Positions 45,275 to 54,587 of a stretch of DNA of 55,113 nt are shown here, piece by piece; positions within the stretch are counted from its first letter, which is position 1; each line of letters starts with the position of its first letter. The translations under genes and the position numbers were made by a program. Origin of the DNA: Thiobacillus sp. 65-1402 (GTDB lineage: Bacteria > Pseudomonadota > Gammaproteobacteria > Burkholderiales > Thiobacillaceae); NCBI RefSeq assembly GCF_001897685.1, contig NZ_MKUG01000072.1, positions 1 to 55,113 on the forward strand, written 5' to 3'. Below the pieces are notes generated by a model. It searched no databases. It was not told where the DNA came from and saw nothing but the letters and a program-made list of their open reading frames with translations.

Positions 45275-46276
45275 TTAAGTTGTTATCACCGCCTCTTTTG
45301 CCGCTGCGTGCGCCCGGAGCTCATCTTCAACCCGCTTAAAACCCGTCACTACTTCACCTGTCTTAAAAGTCGCCGTTGATCGCTCAGAAGCGAACGCCCC
45401 TTCAAACACCTGCAGACCTATCCCGATTTCCCAAACGTAATTTTCGAACCGTACAAACCGATCATGCGACACACCAGAAAACGTCGAATTGGGTAACATC
45501 ACGACTTTGATTCGTCCCACTTTTTTTCGCGGCAGTTTGCCTAGCAATTGGCGAATTTCCTCCTCAACGTCGGGCAATAAACGCCCCTTGAGTTCCTCTG
45601 TCCACCCAGAGTAGAGGGTTACATGACGGGGGCCACATGCATCCGCATCCAATAAGCGCAGGAAACGTTCCAACCCGGAAAGTTGCGTTTGAGGACAGGT
45701 GACGTGCCGAGACATCGCGTATCGATCAACGATTGATACGCGTTTGATTGGAATGCCAGCCAGCAACTGAAAGCGGAGTGTCCAAATGTCACTGAACTTG
45801 TCGCCAACCTCGATATAAGCACCTGACTTGGCGATTGCTTTTTTGAAAGACGCAGCCTGAGAAGCCGATTGCAGACGGCACACCTCAACATCCGGAGCGT
45901 TGGCGGCACGGATAGTCAGGTCATATTCAGACATACCAAACTCGACTTCTGCCCGCGCGTCATCAACCAACGCCACGCTAGCGTGATTGCTTAGGGCACC
46001 GACGCTGCTGGCAATCACGCTTCCATTCCAACCATTTCTGCACGCGCGCAGAGGGAGCCGCTCCACCATCTCCATCCAAAGCGGCCTGATTTTTTGCGGC
46101 AACTTATCTATCGCGCTCTTAAGCCGAGAGGTTTCGAAATCATGAGAGTCGTATTCAAGCAAGCCGATACGCTGCCACGTATCAATAAGGCCCTCGTGGC
46201 AGGTGCGCACATGTGCTGGCAGCCAGGCAGGGTCGGGCGCAAGGCTGTCGGCATCGATAACAAAAGGAACCAACAT
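45275..46276 (-). CDS. Unrecognised protein paired with the ATPase; possible PLD/MIT_C-like C-terminal half
   Basis: 333 residues starting two bases after the ATPase stop. The N-terminus MLVPFVIDADSLAPDPAWLP has paired Asp residues near a strand, which might suggest a PIN-like fold. Residues ~178-300 have IKRVSIVDRYAM, a long middle, then SHDRFVRF (H271-D272-R273) and VWEIGIGLQVFEG. This order resembles PLD-like/MIT_C domains, in which an HDR motif is followed by a W-x-I-G-x-x-L strand. The classic HxKxxxxD is absent. The tight link to the 735-residue ATPase suggests an ATPase-effector pair. The domain ideas are inferences from short motifs. Confidence 0.5.
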   Translation of the reverse strand: MLVPFVIDADSLAPDPAWLPAHVRTCHEGLIDTWQRIGLLEYDSHDFETSRLKSAIDKLPQKIRPLWMEMVERLPLRACRNGWNGSVIASSVGALSNHASVALVDDARAEVEFGMSEYDLTIRAANAPDVEVCRLQSASQAASFKKAIAKSGAYIEVGDKFSDIWTLRFQLLAGIPIKRVSIVDRYAMSRHVTCPQTQLSGLERFLRLLDADACGPRHVTLYSGWTEELKGRLLPDVEEEIRQLLGKLPRKKVGRIKVVMLPNSTFSGVSHDRFVRFENYVWEIGIGLQVFEGAFASERSTATFKTGEVVTGFKRVEDELRAHAAAKEAVITT

Positions 46277-46278
46277 CC

Positions 46279-48486
46279 TCAGCGTCCCGAGAATTTCTCA
46301 CGAAAAGATTCTTCAAAGAATCCCCCAGGCCATTCATCGATGAAGTCTCCATCTTCATCAAGCTGCAATTCAGTGAACTTGCTTCCACTTGATGAGGGCT
46401 CAACGTATACGACACCAATATCTTCCGGCTTTACCTTTCCCTCTCGAATCCGGCGCATTAGACGAAGGATCAAATGCTCGCTGTGTGTTTCAAGAATAAA
46501 AGTATTCTTGCGATCGCCGAATGCGGCCTCAATAAATACATCCCCAAGCTCAGCCTGAAGCGCAGGATGTAAATGGATCTCGGGTTGCTCCATGGCGATG
46601 AGCCTGTTCTTGGATGCGTAGGCTGTAACCAGAACCGGCAGCACCTGCGATATCCCGATACCAACATCACGGTGGGTAACAGAAGTATTTTTCAAGATAT
46701 CTACGAGCTTAAGCTCTGTCACTCGTTCGATGTCAGCCTGCGAAATCTCATTCATGAAGAGCTCTACTGGGAGATTAGAGTCTTCCCATATCCCCAGATT
46801 AGATGGGGAGCTTTCGACATCTAAATGGCCCGCAAGATCATTTTCTTGCTTAGCCAACAGCTCAACGCGCCGAAATTTTTCTATTTGCTCCTCACGTAAA
46901 GCGACCTGCTGCTTCGCCTTCTCCAAGTCATTTTTTGCTTTGTTTATTGCATGAAGGAGTTGCTTCAACGCTTTCTGCCGCGTTCGATCGTCGACTTCGC
47001 CTGCCTGACGCTTCGTCCTCGCCGCTTCAAATGTCTTTATTCGATCTCTTGCGCTCTTGATGTCCTCATCAGTCACTCTAACCAGATCATGCAATCCGCG
47101 TTTTATCTGGTCATCTCTTCTTTCCGACAACATAACAAGCTGCAATTTGATGTCGTCAAGCGCCCTCGCTCTGGCTACATCAATTTTTAAATTCGTGCGC
47201 TCTATTACGCTGTCATCTGCAAGAAGACGTTCATACTGCATCTGTAGTGCAGCATAACTTCTCTCAGCCTCTTCGTACGCACGATATGCCTCCTCTCGTG
47301 TTTCCTCCAATGGCTCAATCATGGTGTCAAGCATCAAATTGATAGGCAGGTTCACGCTCGCGCGTTTGATTTTCCATAAGGCTTCCTCAATCGGACCTGA
47401 TAGGTCTGAAAGGGCAGCCATAGGCTGTACGACCAGTCTATAAGGGGTCTTTAGTTTTGCAGACCCCAGCCAGGCATTAACCGCTTCTCGCACGGACTCA
47501 TCACGCCGGACCACATCCCACGCGTAACCTCCACCCGCATACCAGTTAGCATCTTCGTGCTCGGAAAAGGCCAGATGGCGCGGAGGGAAAGAACGCAGCG
47601 GACCGAGATACTGCAACTGTTTCATCTCTTCCGACAGCGCTTCAGAAATGCCTTTGACCAGATCATTCAGCGTGCGTGGAAGATAAAAACGCACTGCCTG
47701 GGCAATATCTTCCTTTCGGTTCCCTCTGCTTATAGGAAACAATGCGTTAACGGGAGATAGGTCTACCCCTTCAATATTCGGCAACTCCACACCGGATGGA
47801 AAAAACTGCTCGACGCGAATCAGCAGTTGCGGCAGCAAATCGGCGATGGCTTCATTTGCCCCATCGAAATCCTCAGGCCTCATCTCCTCTGACGTTGTCG
47901 CCGACTCGACGATCGCCTTGAGCACCTGGCGAAACACCTGATGATCGCTGGCGATTCGGTCAAGCCGCAGCGTGCTTCCCTGGCTATCTGTGCGCCGTCT
48001 GCTCATTCGCATCAACTCGACGTCATCGCCAGTTATTTCAATGGATTCGACACGTGGTCCAGCACCTGATTTGGGCCGGTCCAAATCGTCCAACTCGATC
48101 CCTAAGGAGATGTTCAGTGCCACCCTGCTTACAGGTGCCAGTAATTGTGCAAGACGCTTATCCTTGCCCTCCGCTAGTGCTGCTACTGACAATTCCGCTC
48201 CCCACTCAACGCGTTTTCGCACCTGGCCTCGGTGTACATACTGCCTGAAGCCGCCCAGGTCGATCGCGCTACCGCCGACGTCGGTGTGGTGCACATCGAG
48301 CCGAGTCAGGCTGCGCTTCTCACGGCCGAATTGCGCTTCGTGGGCCAGCGCCAAGCTGTGGATGAAGCTGGACTTGCCCGCGCTGTTGGGACCGAAGATC
48401 AGCGTGATGGGCTTGAGCGGGATCGTCTGGGTGTCGGCAAAGGCTTTGAAATTACCCACGCGCAGGGCAGTCAGGCTACGACTCAT
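46279..48486 (-). CDS. AAA/ABC-type ATPase with central coiled coil (DUF3696 type)
   Basis: 735 residues. Walker A is FGPNSAGKSS (G32-S39); the ABC-like signature region has VGIGISQVLPVL (about 608), Walker B LIAMEQPEIHLHP (about 629-641), and the D-loop/H-loop area ETHSEHLILRLMRRI. Residues ~395-560 are a charged coiled coil (AYEEAERSYAALQMQYERLL and KAKQQVALREEQIEKFRRVE), as in SMC/RecN-like sensors. The C-terminal FTELQLDEDGDFIDEWPGGF is the DUF3696 ending. Such ATPases often recognise phage DNA or proteins and switch on a partner. The start overlaps the hsdS stop by four bases, and the partner follows two bases later. It appears AT-richer than its neighbours. Confidence 0.8.
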   Translation of the reverse strand: MSRSLTALRVGNFKAFADTQTIPLKPITLIFGPNSAGKSSFIHSLALAHEAQFGREKRSLTRLDVHHTDVGGSAIDLGGFRQYVHRGQVRKRVEWGAELSVAALAEGKDKRLAQLLAPVSRVALNISLGIELDDLDRPKSGAGPRVESIEITGDDVELMRMSRRRTDSQGSTLRLDRIASDHQVFRQVLKAIVESATTSEEMRPEDFDGANEAIADLLPQLLIRVEQFFPSGVELPNIEGVDLSPVNALFPISRGNRKEDIAQAVRFYLPRTLNDLVKGISEALSEEMKQLQYLGPLRSFPPRHLAFSEHEDANWYAGGGYAWDVVRRDESVREAVNAWLGSAKLKTPYRLVVQPMAALSDLSGPIEEALWKIKRASVNLPINLMLDTMIEPLEETREEAYRAYEEAERSYAALQMQYERLLADDSVIERTNLKIDVARARALDDIKLQLVMLSERRDDQIKRGLHDLVRVTDEDIKSARDRIKTFEAARTKRQAGEVDDRTRQKALKQLLHAINKAKNDLEKAKQQVALREEQIEKFRRVELLAKQENDLAGHLDVESSPSNLGIWEDSNLPVELFMNEISQADIERVTELKLVDILKNTSVTHRDVGIGISQVLPVLVTAYASKNRLIAMEQPEIHLHPALQAELGDVFIEAAFGDRKNTFILETHSEHLILRLMRRIREGKVKPEDIGVVYVEPSSSGSKFTELQLDEDGDFIDEWPGGFFEESFREKFSGR

Positions 48487-49760
48487 GGCTGGGCCTCCAA
48501 TTCTCTAGGCAACGGCAGATTGAGAGTGCGGGCCTGCTGCGCCATCTCGGCTAGCAATTCCTTCATGTGCGCCTCACGCCATTTGGCTGTGAGTTGGCCG
48601 GAAAATGCTTTCCGTAGAAGTAGCGAGAACAACGTATCGATTTGCGCCGATGCACGCTCGCGATCCCCCTTAAAACCTAACAGGCCCTTCAGGTTTGCGG
48701 CAAATCCGTTCTGCAAAGCGTGCGGGGGTCTGGGAACCTGCAGCGACAAAAAGCGCGGGCCATCGATGTTGTGAACAGTCGCACCTTTCTTCACACAACT
48801 CAATGCCAGGCTTTGCCCGGTCACCAGCCAGCCATAAAGAAACTCATTTGACACTTCACGTCGACTGTTCAATGCCTTCAAGTCTTGGTTAAGGGTCAGC
48901 GAACGGCCGGCGATAGCGACCGGAAAGGTGTGAGCCAGAATACCGGATCGGTAAACGATCAAAATGCTGCCAGGCTCAACGAGCTTGGTTGCGCTGTTCG
49001 CAATAGCTGCATTCGTGATGTGATCTTCAGTGTCCTCAATGACGTCTGACTTCATGTCCTTTGGGGAGACCCAAGGAATATCCCCTTGCCAGTAATCCGG
49101 AACAGCCTTGGAGGGCGTCCCCCCGCCGAACACATCAAACAGAACATCAAGCCTTTCTGTGGGCCACCCCTTCGGATTCGTTGCCGGATCGCCGAACATC
49201 TTGAGGAACAGTACGGGCAGGATGCGGCCGGCCTTGACCTCAGCCTCGCGGCGCAGGAGACGCAGACGGTAGGCTTCGTCGAGTAGGTCGATGATTCGAG
49301 ATTGCTCCTTGGGGGAAGCCAACGGCAACGGAGCACGCCTGACCACACCATCGGTGACGGCCGGGTAACTAGCCCCTGTGGCATTCGAGACGAGGTACTC
49401 AATGAACTCACGACTCTGAACCCAATAGAAAAGGTACTTGGGATTCAACAGGACGGGGTTCGCTCGCAAAACAGAGAACCCAGTCGAGGCGACTTCTCCA
49501 TCGAGGTCATCAGAAACGAGAGCCACTGCATTCAGATTTGGCCTGACGGTCGAGACAAGTACATCCGATGTTTGAATGATCTTTCTGGCTCGGCTGGGCG
49601 CTTCGGCACACGGCAACGCCTCCGCACGCGAAATTATTTTGGAGTCACGGTCTACTCCAGCAATATCGACATAACGAAAGGTCGACGCTCCGCTGCGTGC
49701 TGGGTCGGCTTGCAGAGTTGGCAGGCAGACGTCCCCTAAAGGGGCGGTTAGCCAATTCAT
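48483..49760 (-). CDS. hsdS: Type I restriction-modification specificity subunit HsdS
   Basis: 425 residues. Two target-recognition regions are visible. The first ends LPLASPKEQSRIIDLLDEAY, the conserved helix that spaces the two half-sites; the second starts GWPTERLDVLFDVFGGGTPS and ends PRPPHALQNGFAANLKGLL. It sets the DNA sequence read by the HsdM methylase and HsdR. The beginning overlaps the hsdM stop (ATGA), and the end overlaps the ATPase start, so expression is coupled to both. The specificity sequence cannot be predicted from here. Confidence 0.88.
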   Translation of the reverse strand: MNWLTAPLGDVCLPTLQADPARSGASTFRYVDIAGVDRDSKIISRAEALPCAEAPSRARKIIQTSDVLVSTVRPNLNAVALVSDDLDGEVASTGFSVLRANPVLLNPKYLFYWVQSREFIEYLVSNATGASYPAVTDGVVRRAPLPLASPKEQSRIIDLLDEAYRLRLLRREAEVKAGRILPVLFLKMFGDPATNPKGWPTERLDVLFDVFGGGTPSKAVPDYWQGDIPWVSPKDMKSDVIEDTEDHITNAAIANSATKLVEPGSILIVYRSGILAHTFPVAIAGRSLTLNQDLKALNSRREVSNEFLYGWLVTGQSLALSCVKKGATVHNIDGPRFLSLQVPRPPHALQNGFAANLKGLLGFKGDRERASAQIDTLFSLLLRKAFSGQLTAKWREAHMKELLAEMAQQARTLNLPLPRELEAQP

Positions 49761-51412
49761 ATTTCCAACTCCGCCAGCAGTTTTTCCAACCCCGCCACCA
49801 CCTTACGGTAGTCCCCCAGCACCTCGGTAACCAACTCACGCGGATCTTCGTCGCTGGCCTTCTCCGCCACACGCGGCTTCCACTGGCCGGCGCCCAGATT
49901 GTAGTCGGCCTCGGCCAGCCGTTCGCGGGTCGCCCACCAGCAGGTCGGTTCTTCGCTGCCGTGGGCCAACAATGTGTTGGCCTCCAGCCCAGGAGGCGTG
50001 GTGAAACCGCTGGCCTTGTATGCTTTCCATCGTGTCAGCAGATCGGGAATATCGTTCTTCTCCGGCGTTTCCACGCGGCCACCTCCGGAAATCTTGTCCG
50101 GGTCGTAGCCGTCGTTGCGAACCTCGTAGAACCAGACTTTGTCCAGCCGCTTCGCGGATTCGGAAGCCGGTTTGCGGAAGACCAGAACGGCAGTCTTAAC
50201 GCCCGCGTAAGGCTTGAACGCGCCCGCAGGCAGGCTGACGACAGCGAGCAGATCGAAGTCGTGCACCAGGCTCTTGCGCAGCTCCACGTGTGCGCCAGTG
50301 GAACCGAACAGCACACCCTCGGGTACCACCACTGCGCAGCGGCCACCGGGAGCCAGATGCTGCATCATCAGCGAGAGGAATAGCAGTTCGCTCTTCTTGC
50401 TATTGGTGGGCAAATCTGCACGGATGGAGTCCTTGGGCAACTGGCCGGCAAACGGCGGGTTGGCCAGAATAACCTTGTAGCGGCGGCGCAGATCGTCTTC
50501 GGTGAGGCCGCCCATGTCCGACAGCGAATTCGCGCGCTTGAGCTTGGCGTGGCGGACGCCATGCAGCACGAGGTTCATCATGCTGATGCGCACCATCTGG
50601 CGCGACACGTCGGTACCGAATACCGACGCTTCCAGCAGGCTCCAGTCCGGAATCTTCTCGCCTGCACCCTTACGGTAGGTTTGCAGGCGAGGAATCTCTG
50701 CCTTCAACTCAGCCAGGGACTTGCCCTTTTTCTCCAACCAGTCCTCCCCGTAGATGGGGTATTCGCTGACGTGGTCGGAATACTTGGACAGCAGGTAGTC
50801 GACCGCGTCGATCAGAAAGCCGGCCGTGCCCATAGCCGGGTCGAATAGGGAATCCCCGATATCCGGGTCTACCATCTCGACCATGAAGGCGCGAATCTGG
50901 CGCGGCGTACGGAACTGGCCGTTGAGCGAGCTGGAGCCTAGATGCACCAGCAGGTATTCGAAGATGTCACCCTTTACATCCGGGCCGAGCTTGCGGAATT
51001 CGAAGCCGTCCAGTTCGTCGATGACTTGCTTCAGCACGTTGGGGTCGACGATTTCGAGCACCGCATCACGGAAGTACTCGGCCACCTCAGGCTCGTCCTT
51101 GGCGAGGGAAGACATGTAGGGGAAGACTTCATCCCTGATGAAATCCCGCAGGTCGGTGCCGCTCTTGAAGCGCCAGTGGCTCCAGCGGTAGCGCTCCGAT
51201 TGAGCCGGGAACAGCAGCTTGGCGTTGCCGTGGGTGCTGGCTTTGCCGTCATTCAATCGAATGCGTAGTTCACGGTCGCTTTCCTCCTCATCTAGCAACT
51301 TAAGGAAGATGAGGTAGGAAATCTGCTCGATGTAAGTGACCGGATTGGTGACACCACCCGCCCAGAGGATGTTGGTGATGTGATCGAGCTTGCGTCGTAG
51401 TTGTTGGTTCAA
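49757..51412 (-). CDS. hsdM: Type I restriction-modification methyltransferase HsdM
   Basis: 551 residues. The N-terminal helical domain begins MNQQLRRKLDHITNILWAGG. The methylase core has the SAM motif FDPAMGTAGFLID and the catalytic motif IV VILANPPFAGQLP, marking an N6-adenine methyltransferase. It acts with HsdS to protect host DNA and with HsdR to form the restriction complex. A 17-base gap separates it from hsdR, and it overlaps hsdS by four bases. The gene looks complete. Confidence 0.93.
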   Translation of the reverse strand: MNQQLRRKLDHITNILWAGGVTNPVTYIEQISYLIFLKLLDEEESDRELRIRLNDGKASTHGNAKLLFPAQSERYRWSHWRFKSGTDLRDFIRDEVFPYMSSLAKDEPEVAEYFRDAVLEIVDPNVLKQVIDELDGFEFRKLGPDVKGDIFEYLLVHLGSSSLNGQFRTPRQIRAFMVEMVDPDIGDSLFDPAMGTAGFLIDAVDYLLSKYSDHVSEYPIYGEDWLEKKGKSLAELKAEIPRLQTYRKGAGEKIPDWSLLEASVFGTDVSRQMVRISMMNLVLHGVRHAKLKRANSLSDMGGLTEDDLRRRYKVILANPPFAGQLPKDSIRADLPTNSKKSELLFLSLMMQHLAPGGRCAVVVPEGVLFGSTGAHVELRKSLVHDFDLLAVVSLPAGAFKPYAGVKTAVLVFRKPASESAKRLDKVWFYEVRNDGYDPDKISGGGRVETPEKNDIPDLLTRWKAYKASGFTTPPGLEANTLLAHGSEEPTCWWATRERLAEADYNLGAGQWKPRVAEKASDEDPRELVTEVLGDYRKVVAGLEKLLAELEI

Positions 51413-51429
51413 CGTGTTGTCCTAATTAT

Positions 51430-53694
51430 TCAGGCAACCAGCACGGACTGGTTGATTTCATCCAGCATGGTCTTTAGCCCCTGCTCACCGAACAACTCGA
51501 TGCCGATGTTGGCAGCGTTCAGGATGGACAAGGGCGGGGCAAACAAGTCGTCTAGCGAGACTTTGCCTTTGACGAGACCACGGTTCTTGAGCAATGCGAG
51601 GTATTGCGCCTGTTCGGGCGCAAGGTTCTTGGCAACCAGCCATGCACGGAAGTTCTCATCCACGCGTTCTTCACGGCTCTTGATCTTGAGTATGCCTAGG
51701 GCATGGCGAATAAAGTCCACCAAATTGCCGCCCGGGTTACGGTAGGCACGGCGCAAGTTGTCTTCGTTGAAATAGCGCTGTGGCTGGTTAAGGTGTTGGG
51801 CGAGAGCGGTTTCTTCCTGCTCAGTCAACGGCTCGCCAGATCTCACCTTGGCGATGACCGGGTCGCTATCGGCCTCCTGCTGAATAGTCTGCTCCCACTC
51901 CATCACGTAGTCGCGTTTGTCGACTCTCTCACCGTCAGGGCCTACTTCGATGTAGTGAACGGCGTCGAGCCATTCGTCTTCCAGACCGAGTTCAATTAGC
52001 TCACGAGGTGTCTTGGGGCCACCTTGCGGTGGTTTCGTCGCGTAACCTCCCCCACCGCTTCCAGAGAAGACATCGCTGTCCGAATCGTTGAAATACTCGT
52101 GATTGCGAAAAAAGTCGTAAATGACAAACTTCTCTTTGCCGATATGCGGTGCGGTACGGGTGCCACGGCCACGCATTTGCTGGTAAAGGATAGGGCTGCG
52201 CACACGGCGGCACATCACCAAATGCAGAATCTCACGGCAATCAAAGCCAGTGTCGAGCATGCCGACGCTCACTGCAACCTGTGGCAAAGCTTCCTGCTTG
52301 AATCGGCGGATCATGTCGTCAGCATTGGCAACATCAGAAGTAATGACTTCGGCGTAACCCCCCTTGTGCTCGGGGTGCAGGTCATTGAGGTATTGCGCCA
52401 GACGCGCAGCGTGGTGCTTGGTAATCGCAAACACCACTGCCTTGCCGGGGCCGGTTTTCTGCCCGGGAGCCAGTCCCTTGAAGCTTGACCAGGCGAGACG
52501 ATCGAACTCCTCCATCATCAGACGGTTGCTGGCCTCGTTGGTCCACTTGCGTTCGAACTCGGACGGGTCATAGTGCTCGTCGTCTACGTTCGCTCCTTCT
52601 GACACCAATGCGGTGATTCCGGTAGCGAACTTGTAGGGGGCGAGAAACCCCTCCTTGAATGCTTCTTGGATGGGATACGAGTAATCGGGCGCATCGTCCT
52701 TGCAGTGATAGAACTGAAACGTGTTGCGCTCGATGTAAATTGCCGGCGTAGCGGTCAGACCAATGTGCAGGGCATCAAAATAGGACAGAGCAGTCTGCCA
52801 CGTACCGTAGATGGATCGATGACATTCGTCCATCACGACGCCATCAAAGTAGCCACTGGTGAATTCCTGGTAGCGGCCAATCATGGTCTGCAAAAGGCAA
52901 ACGGTAATCTGTTTTTCCTGCCGTACCATCCCGGGCTTGAGCCAGTAGCTCGAATACCCGGGCAATAAATCTTGAATGGCTTCAATGGCCTGCTTGGCAA
53001 GTTGGTCACGGTCGACAAGGAACAGAATGCGCTCGGCATGGCCCGCCTGAATCAGGCGCTTGATGTAGAGCACGATCAGATCCGTCTTGCCGCAGCCCGT
53101 GGGCAGCTCGATGAGGAACCGGCGCTTGCCCAGTTCGACCGTGCGATCCAGGGCCTGCATCGCTTCCTTCTGGTAAGGACGCAGCGTACGAGTCTCACCT
53201 TGTCGCAAGTAGGTGTCAGGAATCGGAATAGTGGCCAGCGGCAGGCGCTCGGCGCGCATGTGAACCAGCCGTTCAAGATCACGGCGCGAGAAGAAGGAGT
53301 TGACGATGCGGGCGTCGTCATTCTGGTAGTCCCAGAAATAGATGAGCTCGCCGTTGGTGAGAAAGATAAAGGGCGCACCGATCTGCTTCGCATAGGGCAA
53401 GGCCTGCTGCTTGGCGACGTAGGGATGGATAGCCTGCTTCTTGGCTTCGACCACCGCTAATGGCCGGCCGCGTTGGTCGAGTAGCACGTAGTCGGCCCGA
53501 CCCAAAAGTCCGGCTTCATAACTTGCCGTGGAGAGGATGGTGGCTTGTGAGCCCGACTCAGCTACTTCATATGCTGAGCCAGTCACTTTGACTTCAGTCA
53601 ACACCTGCGACTTGTCCGCCGGATTCCAACCGGCCGCACGCAACTGATCATCGATCAGGATACGAGCGTCAGTTTCTTTGGTCCGGTCGGTCAA
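51430..53694 (-). CDS. hsdR: Type I restriction endonuclease/translocase HsdR
   Basis: 754 residues from a TTG at 53694 (reading MTDRTKETDARI); this is shorter than the ~1000-residue EcoKI type but normal for EcoEI-like HsdR. The nuclease is in the N-terminus: GRADYVLLD then LAVVEAKKQ (D...ExK). The helicase has PTGCGKTD (Walker A), VVMDECHRSIYG (DECH box), VGMLDTGFDCREILHLVMCR and YQQMRGRGTRTAP. It translocates and cuts unmethylated DNA. It is first in the operon, about 40 bases from the predicted sigma-54 start point. The TTG start and weak ribosome binding site may keep its level low. Confidence 0.92.
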   Translation of the reverse strand: MTDRTKETDARILIDDQLRAAGWNPADKSQVLTEVKVTGSAYEVAESGSQATILSTASYEAGLLGRADYVLLDQRGRPLAVVEAKKQAIHPYVAKQQALPYAKQIGAPFIFLTNGELIYFWDYQNDDARIVNSFFSRRDLERLVHMRAERLPLATIPIPDTYLRQGETRTLRPYQKEAMQALDRTVELGKRRFLIELPTGCGKTDLIVLYIKRLIQAGHAERILFLVDRDQLAKQAIEAIQDLLPGYSSYWLKPGMVRQEKQITVCLLQTMIGRYQEFTSGYFDGVVMDECHRSIYGTWQTALSYFDALHIGLTATPAIYIERNTFQFYHCKDDAPDYSYPIQEAFKEGFLAPYKFATGITALVSEGANVDDEHYDPSEFERKWTNEASNRLMMEEFDRLAWSSFKGLAPGQKTGPGKAVVFAITKHHAARLAQYLNDLHPEHKGGYAEVITSDVANADDMIRRFKQEALPQVAVSVGMLDTGFDCREILHLVMCRRVRSPILYQQMRGRGTRTAPHIGKEKFVIYDFFRNHEYFNDSDSDVFSGSGGGGYATKPPQGGPKTPRELIELGLEDEWLDAVHYIEVGPDGERVDKRDYVMEWEQTIQQEADSDPVIAKVRSGEPLTEQEETALAQHLNQPQRYFNEDNLRRAYRNPGGNLVDFIRHALGILKIKSREERVDENFRAWLVAKNLAPEQAQYLALLKNRGLVKGKVSLDDLFAPPLSILNAANIGIELFGEQGLKTMLDEINQSVLVA

Positions 53695-53744
53695 TTTGAA
53701 AAATCTCTGTGGCGGTAGGAAAAGAATTCAAGCATGAACTTGTC

Positions 53745-53760
53745 AGCATGATATGTGCCA
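53745..53760 (-). promoter_or_regulatory. Sigma-54 (-24/-12) promoter for the defence operon
   Basis: Read on the minus strand the site is TGGCACATATCATGCT, preceded by C. The GG and GC elements are separated by ten bases, the exact sigma-54 spacing, and the first six bases match the TGGCAC consensus; the -12 is ATGCT against TTGCW. Transcription would start near 53733, about 40 bases before hsdR. It sits two bases beyond the stop of a sigma-54 activator gene, which makes a functional link likely. Confidence 0.75.
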
Positions 53761-53761
53761 G

Positions 53762-54442
53762 CTAATTTGAAATCCCGTAGCGTTTCATCCAGTTCGTTAA
53801 AGTCTGATAATTGGGAAGGCCAAGTATACGTGTCGCCTGCGCCTTGTTGCCGTGTGCGGCAGACAGGGCTCTGCTGAGGTAATGCCTTGCCACCTCCGCG
53901 ATGAGTCCTTGCAGGTCAACGCCTTCCTCAATGGGGCGGTCGAGGATGGTGTCGTGCTGTCCCTCGGCAGGCCCCAGGTCCAGAATGGAATCCTTCATGG
54001 TCGCAGCGCTGATGGCTTCCTCGTCGCTGCTCACGGTAGCCCGGTAAAGGGTGTTCTGCAGCTCGCGTACATTACCCGGCCAAACATGCTCAAGCATAAT
54101 ATTTTTTGCGGAAGCAGAAATTTTCTTATTAAATGGCTTGCCGTCTTTGGCGGCTTCCGAATTGATCCTGCTCATCAGCCTGTCGATCAGCAAGGATAGG
54201 TCGCCAGAACGCTCCCTTATGGGGGGCAACTTAAGGATGGCTACAGCAAGCCGGAAAAACAGATCCTCGCGGAAATTCCCTACTGCGACCTCCTTGGTCA
54301 GGCTGCGGTTGGTGGCGGCAATGATTCGCACATCAACTTTTCTGGGCGCGCTATCACCGACGCGGACAATCTCGCCCTCCTGTAGGGCGCGCAACAATTT
54401 GACCTGAACAGGTTTGGGCAACTCGCCGATTTCGTCCAGGAA
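53762..54442 (-). pseudogene. Sigma-54 dependent activator, 3' part, split by the Tn3-family transposon
   Basis: About 226 residues remain from FLDEIGELPKPVQVKLLRAL onward. Typical AAA+ enhancer-binding features are present: DEIGELP (Walker B), VDVRIIAATNRSL (sensor I), FREDLFFRLAV, PPIRERSGDLSLLI and HVWPGNVRELQN. The end is a Fis-type helix-turn-helix (NKAQATRILGLPNYQTLTNW). The Walker A, the GAFTGA sigma-54 contact loop and the sensing domain are missing because the transposon end begins at 54443. The normal GTLFLDE would need GTL where the sequence now is transposon. The target was probably the hsdR promoter at 53745. Confidence 0.85.
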
Positions 54443-54480
54443 GGGGTCTCCTCGTTTTCAGTGCAATAAGTGACGGTACG
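54443..54480 (+). repeat. Terminal inverted repeat of the Tn3-family transposon
   Basis: The sequence begins GGGGTCTCCTCGTTTTCAGT and continues GCAATAAGTGACGGTACG, the length and GGGG start of Tn3-family ends. The other copy is not in the window, so the boundary is inferred from the family pattern and from where the activator reading frame stops. Confidence 0.75.
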
Positions 54481-54587
54481 CAAAGCTAGCACTGGCGCGG
54501 GGGTGGTCTGGGTAGACCGTTGATTTCATTGACTTTCCTGTTCGCTTTGTAAACGGGTATGGTGGCCTCCCACTTTTGAGGTTCACG

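Noticed and set aside
53837-54442. The possibility that the short activator is a complete small regulator starting at the Met near 54421
   Set aside because: The AAA+ family sequence continues upstream of that Met to the exact transposon border, and Walker A and the sigma-54 contact loop would be missing.
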